Counted from the stretch's first letter, positions 48,407 through 59,173 are shown. The stretch is 64,000 bases of DNA from Alkalibacterium pelagium (GCF_900109325.1 NZ_FNZU01000002.1:186001-250000); one strand, 5' to 3'. Numbers and translations: made by a program. Notes: generated by a model from the letters alone, not told the origin.

Positions 48407-50809
48407 TTATGGTTGACACTGTTCCATGCCGATCATTGGATCGATGCTGAACGAATCAACAGCTTCAGGAGTAAGAATGTACGTATTCTTTTCTACATTT
48501 TCTTGTTCTCCATCTGAGTTATCTTCTTTTAACTCACTGCTTTCCTCAGAAAGTGACGAAAGCCTCATCGCAAGCGATGTTTTCCGGGATGTCGTGTGCT
48601 CAGTGATACTTTTTTCAAATGCCTGACGCTCACCGCACAAAAGAAGTGTCTGACTGGCCCGGGTGATTGCTGTATAAACAATATCCTTTTTCAGCATCCT
48701 GCCGTAGCCAAAAACCAGTGGCAGAATAACCATGTCATACTCACTGCCCTGTGACTTATGGACAGAGCAGCAGTAAGCCAGCGTTATCTTGTTCCATTCA
48801 GCTCGGGGATAAGACACTTCTGTGCCATCAAAGTCAATGACGAGTTCTTCAGCATTCAGTTCTGATTCTTTGGCAGATATGATTCCTACAATGTATCCCA
48901 TGTCCCCATTAAACACATTTCTTTCAGGATCATTGACAAGCTGAAGGACCTTATCCCCTACCCGGTAGACGCCATCAGGCTGCTTGACTTCTTTTTTCCG
49001 TTTAGATCCGGGGTTGAACAGATTCTGTAGAAGCTTGTTGAGTTCATTGATCCCTGCTGCTCCTTTGTAAATAGGCGCAAGTATCTGTATCTGCTGAGAA
49101 GTGTATCCTTTTTCGATCGCTTTTGAAACCAGTAGAGTGACGACGTCCTGAACTTTCTGAGTACTACAGGCGAAGAAATTGCGGTCCTGTTTCTTTTCAC
49201 TAAAATCCTCTGGCAGAGCGCCTTTTTTTATCTCATGAGCAAGTGTGACAATGGACGAATCAACGCCCTGTCGGTATATATCTGTCAGTTCCTGAAAAGG
49301 AATTGCCTGACTGTCGAGAATGTCTTTCAGTACCTGACCTGGTCCTACAGAAGGAAGCTGGTCCTTATCTCCGACCATTATCACTTTCATCCCGTCAGGG
49401 ACAGCTTTAAGCAGCTGATAAGCCAGCCAGGTGTCAACCATCGACATCTCATCGATAATCAGTAATGAGCCTTTTAAAACTTTCTCTGATTCCTGCAGCT
49501 CTTCTTCATCATCAGATCCAGTCAGCCCGAGCAGACGATGGATAGTGGATGCAGGCAGGCCAGTGGTTTCCTTCATTCGTTTAGCTGCTCGTCCCGTTGG
49601 TGCAGCCAGCAGAACCGGAAATGGCTGACCATTGTAATCATCCGGATCCAGACTCAGGTCATTCAGCTCAGCAAAAACAGAAACAATGACCTCAAGAACA
49701 GTGGTCTTCCCTGTTCCTGGTCCTCCTGTCAGCACAAATACTGGAGACTTCAGGGCATCTCGGACAGCTTTTTTCTGAGACTCTCCCAAAGTAATGCTTC
49801 GTCTAAACTCAAACTGATCTATGGCTTCGTCTATACGCTTGTCATCCTCAGCAAGTGAATCATCTCCATCAAGCAGTCGGTCGAATGCATTAGCAATGCC
49901 CCACTCGGACGCATAAAGAGATGGCAGATAAAAACGGGTCTCATCTTTAATGACAGACTGACCTTCCACCAGTTCAATCACGACTTCTGCAACTTTGTCG
50001 GGATCAATCAGGAACGGACGACTTTTTTCAAGGATTTCAATCGTATGCTTCAGCAGATACTCCGCATCGACAAAGGTGTCCCCACTTTTCATCGTCTGTT
50101 CTTCCAGCGTATATAAGACGCCCGCTTTGATCCTTTCAGGCGAATCACCTTCGATTCCCATCTCTTCTGCGATTGCATCCGCACGGTTAAAGCCGATACC
50201 TTCAATTTCTTCGATCAGGATATAAGGATTCTTCTGTATCGTGCTTAACGTGTTGCCTTCGAAACGCTGATATACCTTGTATGCCAGCTGGTTGGAGAGG
50301 CCGAAATCATTCAGGGTAATGATGATTTTCTGCATCCCTTGTTCCTTGTCCAGCACAGTGATCAGCTGCTGCCTTTTTTTACTGTTCAGTTCTGGGATAG
50401 TGTCCAAGACTGACTCGTCTTCCAGGATTCTATCGATACAGTGAACCCCTAGATGGTCAACCACAGCCTGTGCACTCTTTTTACCGATTCCTTTGAATCG
50501 TGGACTTGACAGATAAGCGACGATCGCTTCTTCACTGGACGGTTTTTCTTTCAGATATTTGGACGACTGAAACTGAACCCCATATTTTGGATGATCCGTC
50601 CACTTGCCGATAAATTTATACTGGTCCCCTTCCTGAATCTGACCGAAGTTACCCGTAATAACCAGTTCCTTTTCCTTTAGCGTGTCACTTGATTCATTCA
50701 CACTAATCAGCATCACTTTATAAAAATTTGAGGGATTGGAATAATAGATGGATAATACTTCACCCATGACATAATGCTCGTTCTCATCATTAAAAAGATT
50801 CTGCTGCAT
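48407..50809 (-). CDS. recD2: ATP-dependent RecD2-like DNA helicase
   Basis: This 800-residue SF1 helicase has an N-terminal OB-like and helix-hairpin-helix region (RFKGIGKKSAQAVVDHLGVH), Walker A LTGGPGTGKTTVLE, Walker B LLIIDEMSMVD, GDKDQLPSVGPG (motif III), and C-terminal AYCCSVHKSQGSEYD with VYTAITRASQTLLL (motifs V-VI). The long N-terminal region marks RecD2 rather than RecD of RecBCD. It unwinds DNA 5' to 3' and assists repair of stalled forks. The ATG follows GGGATCGGT at 5 bases, and the tail is acidic. Confidence 0.96.
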   Translation of the reverse strand: MQQNLFNDENEHYVMGEVLSIYYSNPSNFYKVMLISVNESSDTLKEKELVITGNFGQIQEGDQYKFIGKWTDHPKYGVQFQSSKYLKEKPSSEEAIVAYLSSPRFKGIGKKSAQAVVDHLGVHCIDRILEDESVLDTIPELNSKKRQQLITVLDKEQGMQKIIITLNDFGLSNQLAYKVYQRFEGNTLSTIQKNPYILIEEIEGIGFNRADAIAEEMGIEGDSPERIKAGVLYTLEEQTMKSGDTFVDAEYLLKHTIEILEKSRPFLIDPDKVAEVVIELVEGQSVIKDETRFYLPSLYASEWGIANAFDRLLDGDDSLAEDDKRIDEAIDQFEFRRSITLGESQKKAVRDALKSPVFVLTGGPGTGKTTVLEVIVSVFAELNDLSLDPDDYNGQPFPVLLAAPTGRAAKRMKETTGLPASTIHRLLGLTGSDDEEELQESEKVLKGSLLIIDEMSMVDTWLAYQLLKAVPDGMKVIMVGDKDQLPSVGPGQVLKDILDSQAIPFQELTDIYRQGVDSSIVTLAHEIKKGALPEDFSEKKQDRNFFACSTQKVQDVVTLLVSKAIEKGYTSQQIQILAPIYKGAAGINELNKLLQNLFNPGSKRKKEVKQPDGVYRVGDKVLQLVNDPERNVFNGDMGYIVGIISAKESELNAEELVIDFDGTEVSYPRAEWNKITLAYCCSVHKSQGSEYDMVILPLVFGYGRMLKKDIVYTAITRASQTLLLCGERQAFEKSITEHTTSRKTSLAMRLSSLSEESSELKEDNSDGEQENVEKNTYILTPEAVDSFSIDPMIGMEQCQP

Positions 50810-50864
50810 ACCGATCCCTCCTCTCTATGTAATATAAATAATAACAACTTGTCCACTCAACCGT

Positions 50865-51620
50865 CTACCGTTTGTTTCTGTAATCAGTCGGTGAACGGTA
50901 CTGGTAAAGTCTGAAATTTCTGTTGAATGTTCTCAATGTATTGTAGCCGCATTGAAGTGCGATTTCCTTCACCGGCAGGTCGGTGCTGTTCAAAAAATAA
51001 ACTGCCTGAGTAATTCTGTACCGGTTCAGGTATTCAGTAAAAGTCATACCGGTATACTGGTAAAAAAGCTTGGATAGATAAGCATAGTCGTACTGAATGT
51101 CTTGAGCAACCGTCTTGAGTGTGCAGTCCTCATAGTAATGCGCCTCAATGTAAAGGAGAATCGTCTGAATGATTTTTGTTTTTGACGGAAGAATACGCTG
51201 ACTGAACGTCGTGGAGCGTGTAAGTTCGTCACAGAATTTATAAAGAATACTTTTCTGTGAGAAAACAGATGTCAGGTTTTCCTTTTCAATACCCGCATTT
51301 AAAGACAGTTTATTGTTATCAGGAATGGCGTGCTTGTACATTGAATAAAAGTCCTTGACCATTTCAGGAGAAAAAATCAGAAGTCTGCAGCGTGACTGAT
51401 ATTCAGTAATCAGTTCGTGGAGCTGATTAGGAAAAATGAAGACTCCTTCATTCTCTGTAAGATAATAAGATTTCCCCTCGATTTTAACTGTCATTTCCCC
51501 TTGTTCAACGATGATAATTTCATAGGCTCTATGAAAATGTAATGGGAAAGAACTGTTTACCAGTTCTGCATAATTAAACGTCTGAGTCTCATCCATCCCA
51601 TGCTTTTCAAAAAAATACAT
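50865..51620 (-). CDS. AraC family transcriptional regulator with cupin sensor domain
   Basis: The 251-residue protein has an N-terminal AraC-type cupin (SSFPLHFHRAYEIIIVEQGEM with HFHxxYE), a linker, and two C-terminal helix-turn-helix motifs (LKTVAQDIQYDYAYLSKLF and VKEIALQCGYNTLRTFNRNF). Such proteins usually respond to a sugar or other small molecule and control a linked gene. Here the neighbours are recD2 and mnmA, so no target is evident. Single gene; the ATG has AGAGGGGGAGACTTGA before it. The C-terminal PTDYRNKR is typical. Confidence 0.9.
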   Translation of the reverse strand: MYFFEKHGMDETQTFNYAELVNSSFPLHFHRAYEIIIVEQGEMTVKIEGKSYYLTENEGVFIFPNQLHELITEYQSRCRLLIFSPEMVKDFYSMYKHAIPDNNKLSLNAGIEKENLTSVFSQKSILYKFCDELTRSTTFSQRILPSKTKIIQTILLYIEAHYYEDCTLKTVAQDIQYDYAYLSKLFYQYTGMTFTEYLNRYRITQAVYFLNSTDLPVKEIALQCGYNTLRTFNRNFRLYQYRSPTDYRNKR

Positions 51621-51741
51621 TCAAGTCTCCCCCTCTCATCGAAGTTCGCTTTTAATTATACCTTATTTCACCTCTATCATAAATGATGAGATCATGTTGT
51701 AGGTAAAGGTCCTGGAATAATAGACAATTAAAGCATAAAAA

Positions 51742-51759
51742 GACCAGGAGAAGCTGGTC
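51742..51759 (-). terminator. Terminator of mnmA
   Basis: GACCAG, loop CTTCTC, CTGGTC on the minus strand, followed by five T. Confidence 0.82.
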
Positions 51760-51825
51760 CAGTATTTTCCTGACACTATAATCAGGCAGGGACTGTCAGT
51801 TTCTCATGGTCTCATTTAAAACGTC

Positions 51826-52968
<1,143 letters not shown>

Positions 52969-53110
52969 TCAATTAAATTCTGTACACTTGCACGAATTGA
53001 AGGTTCGTAAGTTTCCAGTCTGTTCCATTATACTTACTAAAAAGAAGAAATCAAGTGATCCTGGGCTTTTTTAGGAGATTCTTATGAATTATGCTGCCTT
53101 TTGATAATGA

Positions 53111-53410
53111 CTGTCCTAAATAGGTTGTTTCTTTTTTCAGTTTATTCCGTTACGTGCTTGATTAGCTGTCATTATAGCCTATCTAGCTGGACTTGTATGG
53201 CTCCTTCTTTCTAGCAGGTACAACTAGATGCGATCTAGTTATACCTTAGAGATTCGAGGGGCTGAAAAATGTCGCCAGAAGCGACATAGTTATATTTTAT
53301 CCCTACCTCAATAGGGAAGACTGTCACTAGAGGCTCTCTAGCGACAGTAAACAATTATTTAAACCAGTAAGCTGTCAGTAGGAACTGTCTAGGTGTCGTT
53401 CATTATATTC
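53111..53410. repeat. Decayed tandem array of hairpins, period about 51 bp, rich in CTAG
   Basis: Within the gene-free stretch 52954-53623 a CTAG (or ATAG) recurs in the same phase at 53183, 53235, 53286, 53338 and 53389. TAGTTATA occurs at 53236 and 53287, 51 bp apart. CTGTCA begins units at 53166, 53321 and 53372. Local stems: AACTAGAT/ATCTAGTT (53222-53240), TGTCGC/GCGACA (53270-53286), CCCTA/TAGGG (53301-53316), and a 13-bp stem with one mismatch ACTGTCACTAGAG/CTCTAGCGACAGT (53320-53348). No open frame of note is present. The rest of the spacer up to the terminator at 53575 shows nothing I can name. Confidence 0.65.
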
Positions 53411-53574
53411 CATTACAGTGAGAGATATCCATATACATGTCCCAGCTGCAGCTTTACTTTGACTACATACTCGAGAATGCTCTTGTACTGACTGACTATA
53501 ATTGCTTACAGTAATATCACTGCTGTTATCCGGCTCCTCTATTCATAAAGACTACTCATCTTCTGTCCAAAAGG

Positions 53575-53610
53575 AAAGCCTGAAGATCACAGAATGATCC
53601 TCAGGCCTTT
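53575..53610 (-). terminator. Terminator of the DUF1831 gene
   Basis: AAAGGCCTGAGGATCA and TGATCTTCAGGCTTT pair over 15 positions on the minus strand with one wobble and a small bulge, followed by a short T-rich tract (CCTTTT). It is about 14 bp after the stop. Confidence 0.75.
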
Positions 53611-53623
53611 TTACTTAACTGAT

Positions 53624-53968
53624 TTAGTCTACAACAGTCAGAACTTTTCCTTCAACTAAACTCTTAAGGATGTTTTCTGCAAATGTTCTTTCATCTGAAA
53701 GCTGATCTGATTTATAGAGATCGATCTTTTTCAGTCCGTTAGCCGTTACTGCAGATAGTTTCAGTTCACTTAAATCCTTTGAAATAACGATTTTTAATTT
53801 TGGAGCTTTCTTATCTACGGCATGGATACTCAAAGTCCGCTCATACTGAAACGACCCGTTTTTTGTTTCCATAAAACCATTGTCTTTCAGCGTGTAGCGT
53901 TTTGCCTCTTCATTGACTGAGTAATGTGTGTTGCTTCCCAGCAGACCGTCTTTTTTCTGTGTAGCCAT
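53624..53968 (-). CDS. DUF1831 family protein
   Basis: This 114-residue protein begins MATQKKDGLLGSNTHYSVNE and has alternating beta and helix segments. It matches my memory of DUF1831 (PF08866), a family restricted to Lactobacillales whose genes lie between a cysteine desulfurase and mnmA, exactly as here. A TBP-like fold was solved for one member, without a proven function. The context suggests a helper in sulfur transfer to tRNA, which is inference. The start at 53968 has GGGAGGATGTCGCC before it; a GTG at 53989 also opens the frame. It follows the desulfurase after about 40 bp. Confidence 0.78.
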   Translation of the reverse strand: MATQKKDGLLGSNTHYSVNEEAKRYTLKDNGFMETKNGSFQYERTLSIHAVDKKAPKLKIVISKDLSELKLSAVTANGLKKIDLYKSDQLSDERTFAENILKSLVEGKVLTVVD

Positions 53969-54008
53969 TGGCGACATCCTCCCTGACACTCGTTATACTT
54001 CTATTATT

Positions 54009-55163
54009 TTACGTTTCAGCTAAAAAATCAACTGCTTTTTTTATTTTCGCTACAACCGTCTGGCAGTCCTCTTCAGTAACCCCATAGCCGAAACTCAATC
54101 GAATCGTCTCAGAAATTGCCGGATGGTCCGTGCCATAAAGAGCTTCGAGAACTGGACTAGGATCGACATTTCCAGCAGAACAAGCTGATCCGATAGAAAC
54201 TGCGATTCTAGCCAGATCAAGATGAATCAGCAGTTTATCTGCCGGAACCCCCTTGATGTGAAGACTTAAAATATGCGGCAGACTATAATCGACTGATCCA
54301 TTTACTGCATAATCGATACGAGAAGCATCCAGTTCATCCAGACATTTGCTTTTCAATGTCTGGTATGTCTCTCTAATCGTTTTTTTGTCAGTCTGCCTGA
54401 TTTCTACAGCCCTTCTGAACCCGACTACGCCTGGGATGTTTTCTGTTCCTGCTCTGCGTTTATTTTCCTGCTCTCCTCCGAGCACCATGCCAGATATAGG
54501 CAGGTCCTCACTGATGAACAAGAACCCGATACCTTTAGGGCCATTTATCTTATGGGATGAAACTGAAAGGAGATCGATTTTCTGTTCTTTGACATCGATG
54601 TCTTCGGTCCCGTAAGCCTGTACGGCATCCGTATGAAAGGCAACTTTATGGTCAAGCCCATCAAGATACTGTCCAATTTCAGTTATCGGCATAAGGGTGC
54701 CGATTTCATTATTTCCATAGATGATAGACACCAGTATCGTGTCTTCTCTGATTGCTGCCTTCACTTGCTCAGGACTAATGAGGCCTGTTTTGTCCACTGC
54801 TAATTCAGTGACTTCAAAGCCCAGACTTTTCAGATAGTTTAACGGGCGCCTGACAGCTGGGTGCTCAACGTTTGTTGTTATAATATGATTTCCTTTATAG
54901 CTGTATTTCTCTGCTGTTTTGACTACAGCCATATTGTCACTTTCGGTGCCCCCACTCGTAATGACGATCTCGTTTGGTGAGGCGTTGATACTTGCAGCAA
55001 ATGTGGCCCGAGCTTCTTCCAGGAGACCTTTACTTGTCCGGCCAATCTGATGAATACTCGATGCATTTCCATAATGCATCTTCATTGCTTCAGTCATGGC
55101 TTCGATCACTTCCGGTCTGACAGGAGTCGTTGCCGCATGATCAAGATAAATATAGTTGTTCAT
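54009..55163 (-). CDS. Cysteine desulfurase (NifS/IscS-like)
   Basis: This PLP enzyme takes sulfur from cysteine and passes it as persulfide to acceptors. The 384-residue protein has MNNYIYLDHAATTPVRPEV, the PLP pocket TSGGTESDN and HTDAVQAYG, the PLP lysine in VSSHKINGPKG, and the catalytic cysteine in SIGSACSAGNVDPSPV, on a loop typical of IscS-type enzymes. No iscU, iscR or sufBCD gene is nearby. Its neighbours point to tRNA thiolation with MnmA, like YrvO in Bacillus. Only 18 bp separate it from gshAB. Confidence 0.93.
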   Translation of the reverse strand: MNNYIYLDHAATTPVRPEVIEAMTEAMKMHYGNASSIHQIGRTSKGLLEEARATFAASINASPNEIVITSGGTESDNMAVVKTAEKYSYKGNHIITTNVEHPAVRRPLNYLKSLGFEVTELAVDKTGLISPEQVKAAIREDTILVSIIYGNNEIGTLMPITEIGQYLDGLDHKVAFHTDAVQAYGTEDIDVKEQKIDLLSVSSHKINGPKGIGFLFISEDLPISGMVLGGEQENKRRAGTENIPGVVGFRRAVEIRQTDKKTIRETYQTLKSKCLDELDASRIDYAVNGSVDYSLPHILSLHIKGVPADKLLIHLDLARIAVSIGSACSAGNVDPSPVLEALYGTDHPAISETIRLSFGYGVTEEDCQTVVAKIKKAVDFLAET

Positions 55164-55181
55164 TTTATATCCCTTCCAGTT

Positions 55182-57449
55182 TTAAGATAGGTCGATAGAT
55201 GGAAAGAGCATGTCAATGACTTTTCTGGTCAGATTACGCCCTTTACCCTTTTGAACGAACGCATGCATATGCATAGCCGGATTGAAATTGGCCTCGATGA
55301 CGACATATCCTGGCTTATCCTCGGTACTTGGTCTAGTGATATCAGGAATGATCAGGTCCAGACCAGTGACTTTGACTTCCAGGGCCTTAGCCATCTCTAC
55401 TGCCAGTTTCTTATAGGACTCGTCCATATCGTCAGTCATATCTATAGAGTCTCCACCAGTTGAAATGTTGGAATTCTCTCTCAACAGTACGCGTTCGCCT
55501 TCAGCCGGAATACTGTCGAATGTGTAGCCTTGTTCTTTGAGCATCAGTCGCTCAAGTTCCCCCATTTTGATTTTTTCAAGAGGGGCACGGTGCTTGATTC
55601 CTCGGTAAGGATGCGTATTCTTTTTCTTAATCAGTTGTTCAATCGTCTGTCTGCCGTCACCAACTACATTTGCAGGTTGTCTCAGCAGAACAGCTTCTAC
55701 ATTATCATCGATCACAACGAACCGGTACTCTGTTCCTTCAATGTAGTCTTCAACCAGAATCTGTCCATCTTCTTCAAAAGCCAGACGCACAGCTTCTGAA
55801 TAAGCTTCATATGATGCAGGATGCTTAAAAATGGAGATACCCAGCCCATAGTTGGTACTTTTAGGTTTGACGACGATTGCTTTCCGGTCAAACAGGCTAT
55901 ATGCATTCATAGCATCTTCTATTGATGCAAATTCTTCTCCGTGAGGCACTCTATATCCATAAGTTTTTAGAATTTTCTTGGTAACTGTCTTATTCGCCAT
56001 GATCCAGTGAGAGATGTAGGTGTCTTTAGACGTCATATTGCCGTTTCTCACATATTCGGTCTTGTCTCCGTAAGTCAGCTTTAAAAACTGATCGTGACTG
56101 TCCAGCAGTTCCGTTTCAATCCCCAGTTTCAATGCATCAAACAAGAGCAGCTGAGTACTCATTTCCATTTCAGTAAAGCCTTTGACTAGAAACGGCTTCT
56201 CAAAGGAGACCTCTTTATATTGCTGACCCAGCTTAATCCCGTAATCAATAAAGGAACGCCCATTCTCCAGTTCTTTAACGATACGTGCAGATAATGTCTG
56301 TTCAGGATTGTCCAAGAGCATGTGTGCCGTCTCAAGGACTGCATCGTACTCACTGCTCAAATGCAGCGCATTTAGAGTCTCTTTCATCATGTTAAGCAGG
56401 AACTGCCCCTCTTCTTTGAATCGAGAGAACTCAAAGGGGTCTTCCAGCGCCGTGTGTTCATTCATTTCTGCACCGGTTCTGATATCCTCTGTCGTACTTT
56501 CCTTATCCATCCAGACCATGGTCATCAGAAAGAGATGGGTAAACAGAGACTGCTCATAAGAGAATCCCAGTCTCGAGAATGGATTGAGGTCGAATGAACG
56601 AAATTCCACATATCGTGTCCCGTTGCTTATCAAGTTACGGACCGCCTTCCCCTTTCCTCTCAGTCGGGCTGAGCCATAATATTCACGTTCTTCTATCAAT
56701 GTTCCCTCTTCCACCAGGTGTTCAATGTCTCTGGCATATTCCTCAATGCCCTGATAGGAGACTTTGTTGCTGAAGGAGTTGTGATAGCCTAATGGACTGT
56801 TTCTTATACTTCTATAGTACTGCCTTGAATCTTCACTTGAAAACGTGTCGTCGGAAACTGGTGATGCACCGAATAAGTAAGTCAGGAGCCATTGGTATCT
56901 CAAATAATTGCGGGACATTTTGAGATATAGATCATTACTCCAGCTGGTCAGCTTTTCTGGTGTCTCAGCAATACTGGCAAGTTCATCAATAAAATCATAT
57001 GAAAATGAGAAATTGTAATGTACACCGCTGATCATCTGCTTTTTCTTTCCATATTTTTCAGCTAGCTGCTCTCTGTACTCTATTTCTTTCCTGTCATCGA
57101 CTTTGATAATCGGAATATCTTTCTCATCAGGAAGTCGACTAGGCATACTGAACGGCCAGACAAACTCTTCAGGATCGATTGTACGATTGACCACATCATG
57201 AAGAGCCTCAAGCCACTTATACTGTTCTTTAAGTGTATTCTGAGGTGGAGTCACCAGTTCCAGCTGAGATTCACTGAAATCCGTCTGAATGTACGGATGA
57301 TGTTTCCGGCTTCCAAATGACGAAGGATGCAGGCTAAGCGCCAAATTGCCCTGTCCTGTAGTTCTCAACCCTTCCTTTTCAATTCCAAACGAGCCTTTTT
57401 TAAATAGTTCCTGTAACTGATTATCAATAACTGTCTGTTTTATATTCAT
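55182..57449 (-). CDS. gshAB: Bifunctional glutamate--cysteine ligase / glutathione synthetase
   Basis: The 755-residue fusion makes glutathione in two steps. The N-terminal two thirds is a gamma-glutamylcysteine ligase (FGIEKEGLRTT, HPYIQTDFSESQLELVTP). The C-terminal part is an ATP-grasp domain (KAIVVKPKSTNYGLGI, then VEDYIEGTEYRFVVIDD and VIEANFNPAMHMHAF). Such GshF proteins occur in streptococci, enterococci, Listeria and some lactobacilli. It gives protection from oxidants and metals. The ATG has GGAAAGATTTGA before it, and the cysteine desulfurase follows after 18 bp. rarA is divergent. Confidence 0.96.
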   Translation of the reverse strand: MNIKQTVIDNQLQELFKKGSFGIEKEGLRTTGQGNLALSLHPSSFGSRKHHPYIQTDFSESQLELVTPPQNTLKEQYKWLEALHDVVNRTIDPEEFVWPFSMPSRLPDEKDIPIIKVDDRKEIEYREQLAEKYGKKKQMISGVHYNFSFSYDFIDELASIAETPEKLTSWSNDLYLKMSRNYLRYQWLLTYLFGASPVSDDTFSSEDSRQYYRSIRNSPLGYHNSFSNKVSYQGIEEYARDIEHLVEEGTLIEEREYYGSARLRGKGKAVRNLISNGTRYVEFRSFDLNPFSRLGFSYEQSLFTHLFLMTMVWMDKESTTEDIRTGAEMNEHTALEDPFEFSRFKEEGQFLLNMMKETLNALHLSSEYDAVLETAHMLLDNPEQTLSARIVKELENGRSFIDYGIKLGQQYKEVSFEKPFLVKGFTEMEMSTQLLLFDALKLGIETELLDSHDQFLKLTYGDKTEYVRNGNMTSKDTYISHWIMANKTVTKKILKTYGYRVPHGEEFASIEDAMNAYSLFDRKAIVVKPKSTNYGLGISIFKHPASYEAYSEAVRLAFEEDGQILVEDYIEGTEYRFVVIDDNVEAVLLRQPANVVGDGRQTIEQLIKKKNTHPYRGIKHRAPLEKIKMGELERLMLKEQGYTFDSIPAEGERVLLRENSNISTGGDSIDMTDDMDESYKKLAVEMAKALEVKVTGLDLIIPDITRPSTEDKPGYVVIEANFNPAMHMHAFVQKGKGRNLTRKVIDMLFPSIDLS

Positions 57450-57635
57450 TCAAATCTTTCCTTACTGAGTGATTTACTTACTAATATCAAGTACTATCTT
57501 ATCATAAAGCTACGTGTCAACCTAGAAAAAAGAAAGAAGCCCACAAACAAACATTTGTTCTATATTGTTTAAAACAGTGTCAAAACATGCTATACTTTAG
57601 TCACTTATATAACTCACGTGATAAAGGAGCCTTTT

Positions 57636-58901
57636 ATGAACAAACCACTAGCCTACCGTATGCGTCCGACCACGATCAGTCAGGTTGTCGGTCAGGAACA
57701 TCTTGTAGGAGAAGGAAAAATCATCTGGCGGATGGTAAAGGCCAAACAGCTGTCATCCATGATCTTATATGGCCCTCCCGGAATAGGTAAGACAAGTATT
57801 GCCAGTGCAATTGCCGGTTCAACTAAGTATGCCTTTCGCACTCTGAACGCTGCCACAGATTCCAAAAAAGATCTGCAGATAGTGGTTGAGGAAGCTAAAA
57901 TGAGCGGTACAGTTGTTCTGCTGCTGGATGAGGTCCATCGTCTAGATAAACCTAAACAGGATTTTCTTCTTCCGCACCTTGAAAATGGTCGAATCGTACT
58001 GATTGGGGCGACTACTGAAAATCCGTATATATCCATACACCCTGCGATTAGAAGTCGGTCTCAAATATTTGAATTAAAACCTTTGTCTGAAAAGCAGATC
58101 ACCTCGGCACTGGAACGGGCACTGGCTGACGAAGAAAACGGACTGGGATCTGAATCTATAGATATTTCTCCCTCTGTATTGAATTATTTCTCAAGGGTGA
58201 CCAATGGCGATTTAAGAAGTGCGCTGAATGCACTGGAACTGGCAGTGAAGTCTACTGATTCTGATGATAATGGAAAGACCGTTATTACATTGGATATCGC
58301 AGAAGAATGCCTTCAGCGCAAGTCTCTGACTCATGACAAGGATGGAGACGCTCACTATAATGCAATTTCAGCCTTTCAGAAGTCCATTCGGGGAAGTGAC
58401 GTGCATGCAGCCCTTCATTACCTGGCACGCCTTCTGGAGGCTGGTGAATTGAAAGTGGTGATCAGACGACTGATTGTCACCGCATACGAAGATATCGGTC
58501 TGGCAAATCCTGCAGGTGTATCGAGAGCCGTACAGGCTACAGAAGCGGCTGAAAAAATTGGGCTTCCCGAAGCCAGAATCCCTCTTGCCAACGCTGTCAT
58601 CGAAATGTGCCTGTCTCCTAAATCAAATAGTGCGATCAGCGCGATCGATCAGGCATTACAAGATGTTAGAGAGGGAAAAACAGGAGATGTACCGGCTCAT
58701 CTGAAAGATACTCATTATAAAGGAGCAAAAGATCTAGGAAGCGGCATTGGCTATCAGTTCCCGCATAATTTTGAAAGCCACTGGATCTCCCAGCAGTATC
58801 TTCCTGACACGATCAAAAGCAGAGAATATTACGCTCCAGTCCTGACATCCAAATTCGAGGAAGCCTTGAACAAACAGCTTCAAAAGTTTGACAATAAGTA
58901 A
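57636..58901 (+). CDS. rarA: Replication-associated recombination protein RarA (MgsA)
   Basis: This 421-residue AAA+ ATPase is related to clamp loaders and acts at stalled forks. It has PTTISQVVGQEHLVG, Walker A YGPPGIGKTSIASA, Walker B LLLDEVHRLDK, sensor GATTENP, the arginine-finger region HPAIRSRSQIFEL, and the C-terminal MgsA domain (LARLLEAGELKVVIRRLIV, then GYQFPHNFE). The start at 57636 (MNKPLAYRMRP) has AAAGGAGCCTTTT; a TTG/GTG region six codons earlier overlaps that site. The 6S RNA gene follows, as in several Lactobacillales. No clear terminator is seen after it. Confidence 0.95.
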   Translation: MNKPLAYRMRPTTISQVVGQEHLVGEGKIIWRMVKAKQLSSMILYGPPGIGKTSIASAIAGSTKYAFRTLNAATDSKKDLQIVVEEAKMSGTVVLLLDEVHRLDKPKQDFLLPHLENGRIVLIGATTENPYISIHPAIRSRSQIFELKPLSEKQITSALERALADEENGLGSESIDISPSVLNYFSRVTNGDLRSALNALELAVKSTDSDDNGKTVITLDIAEECLQRKSLTHDKDGDAHYNAISAFQKSIRGSDVHAALHYLARLLEAGELKVVIRRLIVTAYEDIGLANPAGVSRAVQATEAAEKIGLPEARIPLANAVIEMCLSPKSNSAISAIDQALQDVREGKTGDVPAHLKDTHYKGAKDLGSGIGYQFPHNFESHWISQQYLPDTIKSREYYAPVLTSKFEEALNKQLQKFDNK

Positions 58902-58931
58902 GTAATTATTATCTGGGACGAGCTATCTGTA

Positions 58932-58960
58932 TTGACTAAAAGTACCCCCTGTGCTAATAT
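58932..58960 (+). promoter_or_regulatory. Sigma-A promoter of the 6S RNA gene
   Basis: TTGACT (58932-58937), 17-bp spacer, TAATAT (58955-58960). It directs transcription of a non-coding RNA starting about 58966. Confidence 0.75.
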
Positions 58961-58964
58961 AAAG

Positions 58965-59160
58965 ATAAGAATTCTGAGGTGTACGCGATGCCAAACTACT
59001 GTGTTGACCGAACATTGTATTAAAACACTGGGATTCTAAAGGAAGAATTGATGACATGCCTTATCACTTGGAAGTCAGATATTTTTCTGGTGAAGCCCAC
59101 CTGCCATTAGCGGGTTCAACCTAAACTGGCATTCTACCGGCACCATCGGATTTCTTATAC
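58965..59160 (+). ncRNA. ssrS: Probable 6S RNA (SsrS)
   Basis: About 195 nt of non-coding RNA lie between a strong sigma-A promoter and a terminator. The ends pair: TAAGAA at the 5' side with TTCTTA at the 3' side, then GGTG with CACC, and GATGCCA with TGGCATT, giving a long broken duplex with a central open region, the form of 6S RNA. The position after rarA fits reports of 6S genes in Bacillota. 6S RNA binds sigma-A RNA polymerase in stationary phase. A covariance search would settle it. Confidence 0.72.
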
Positions 59161-59173
59161 TTAGTATGAGACG

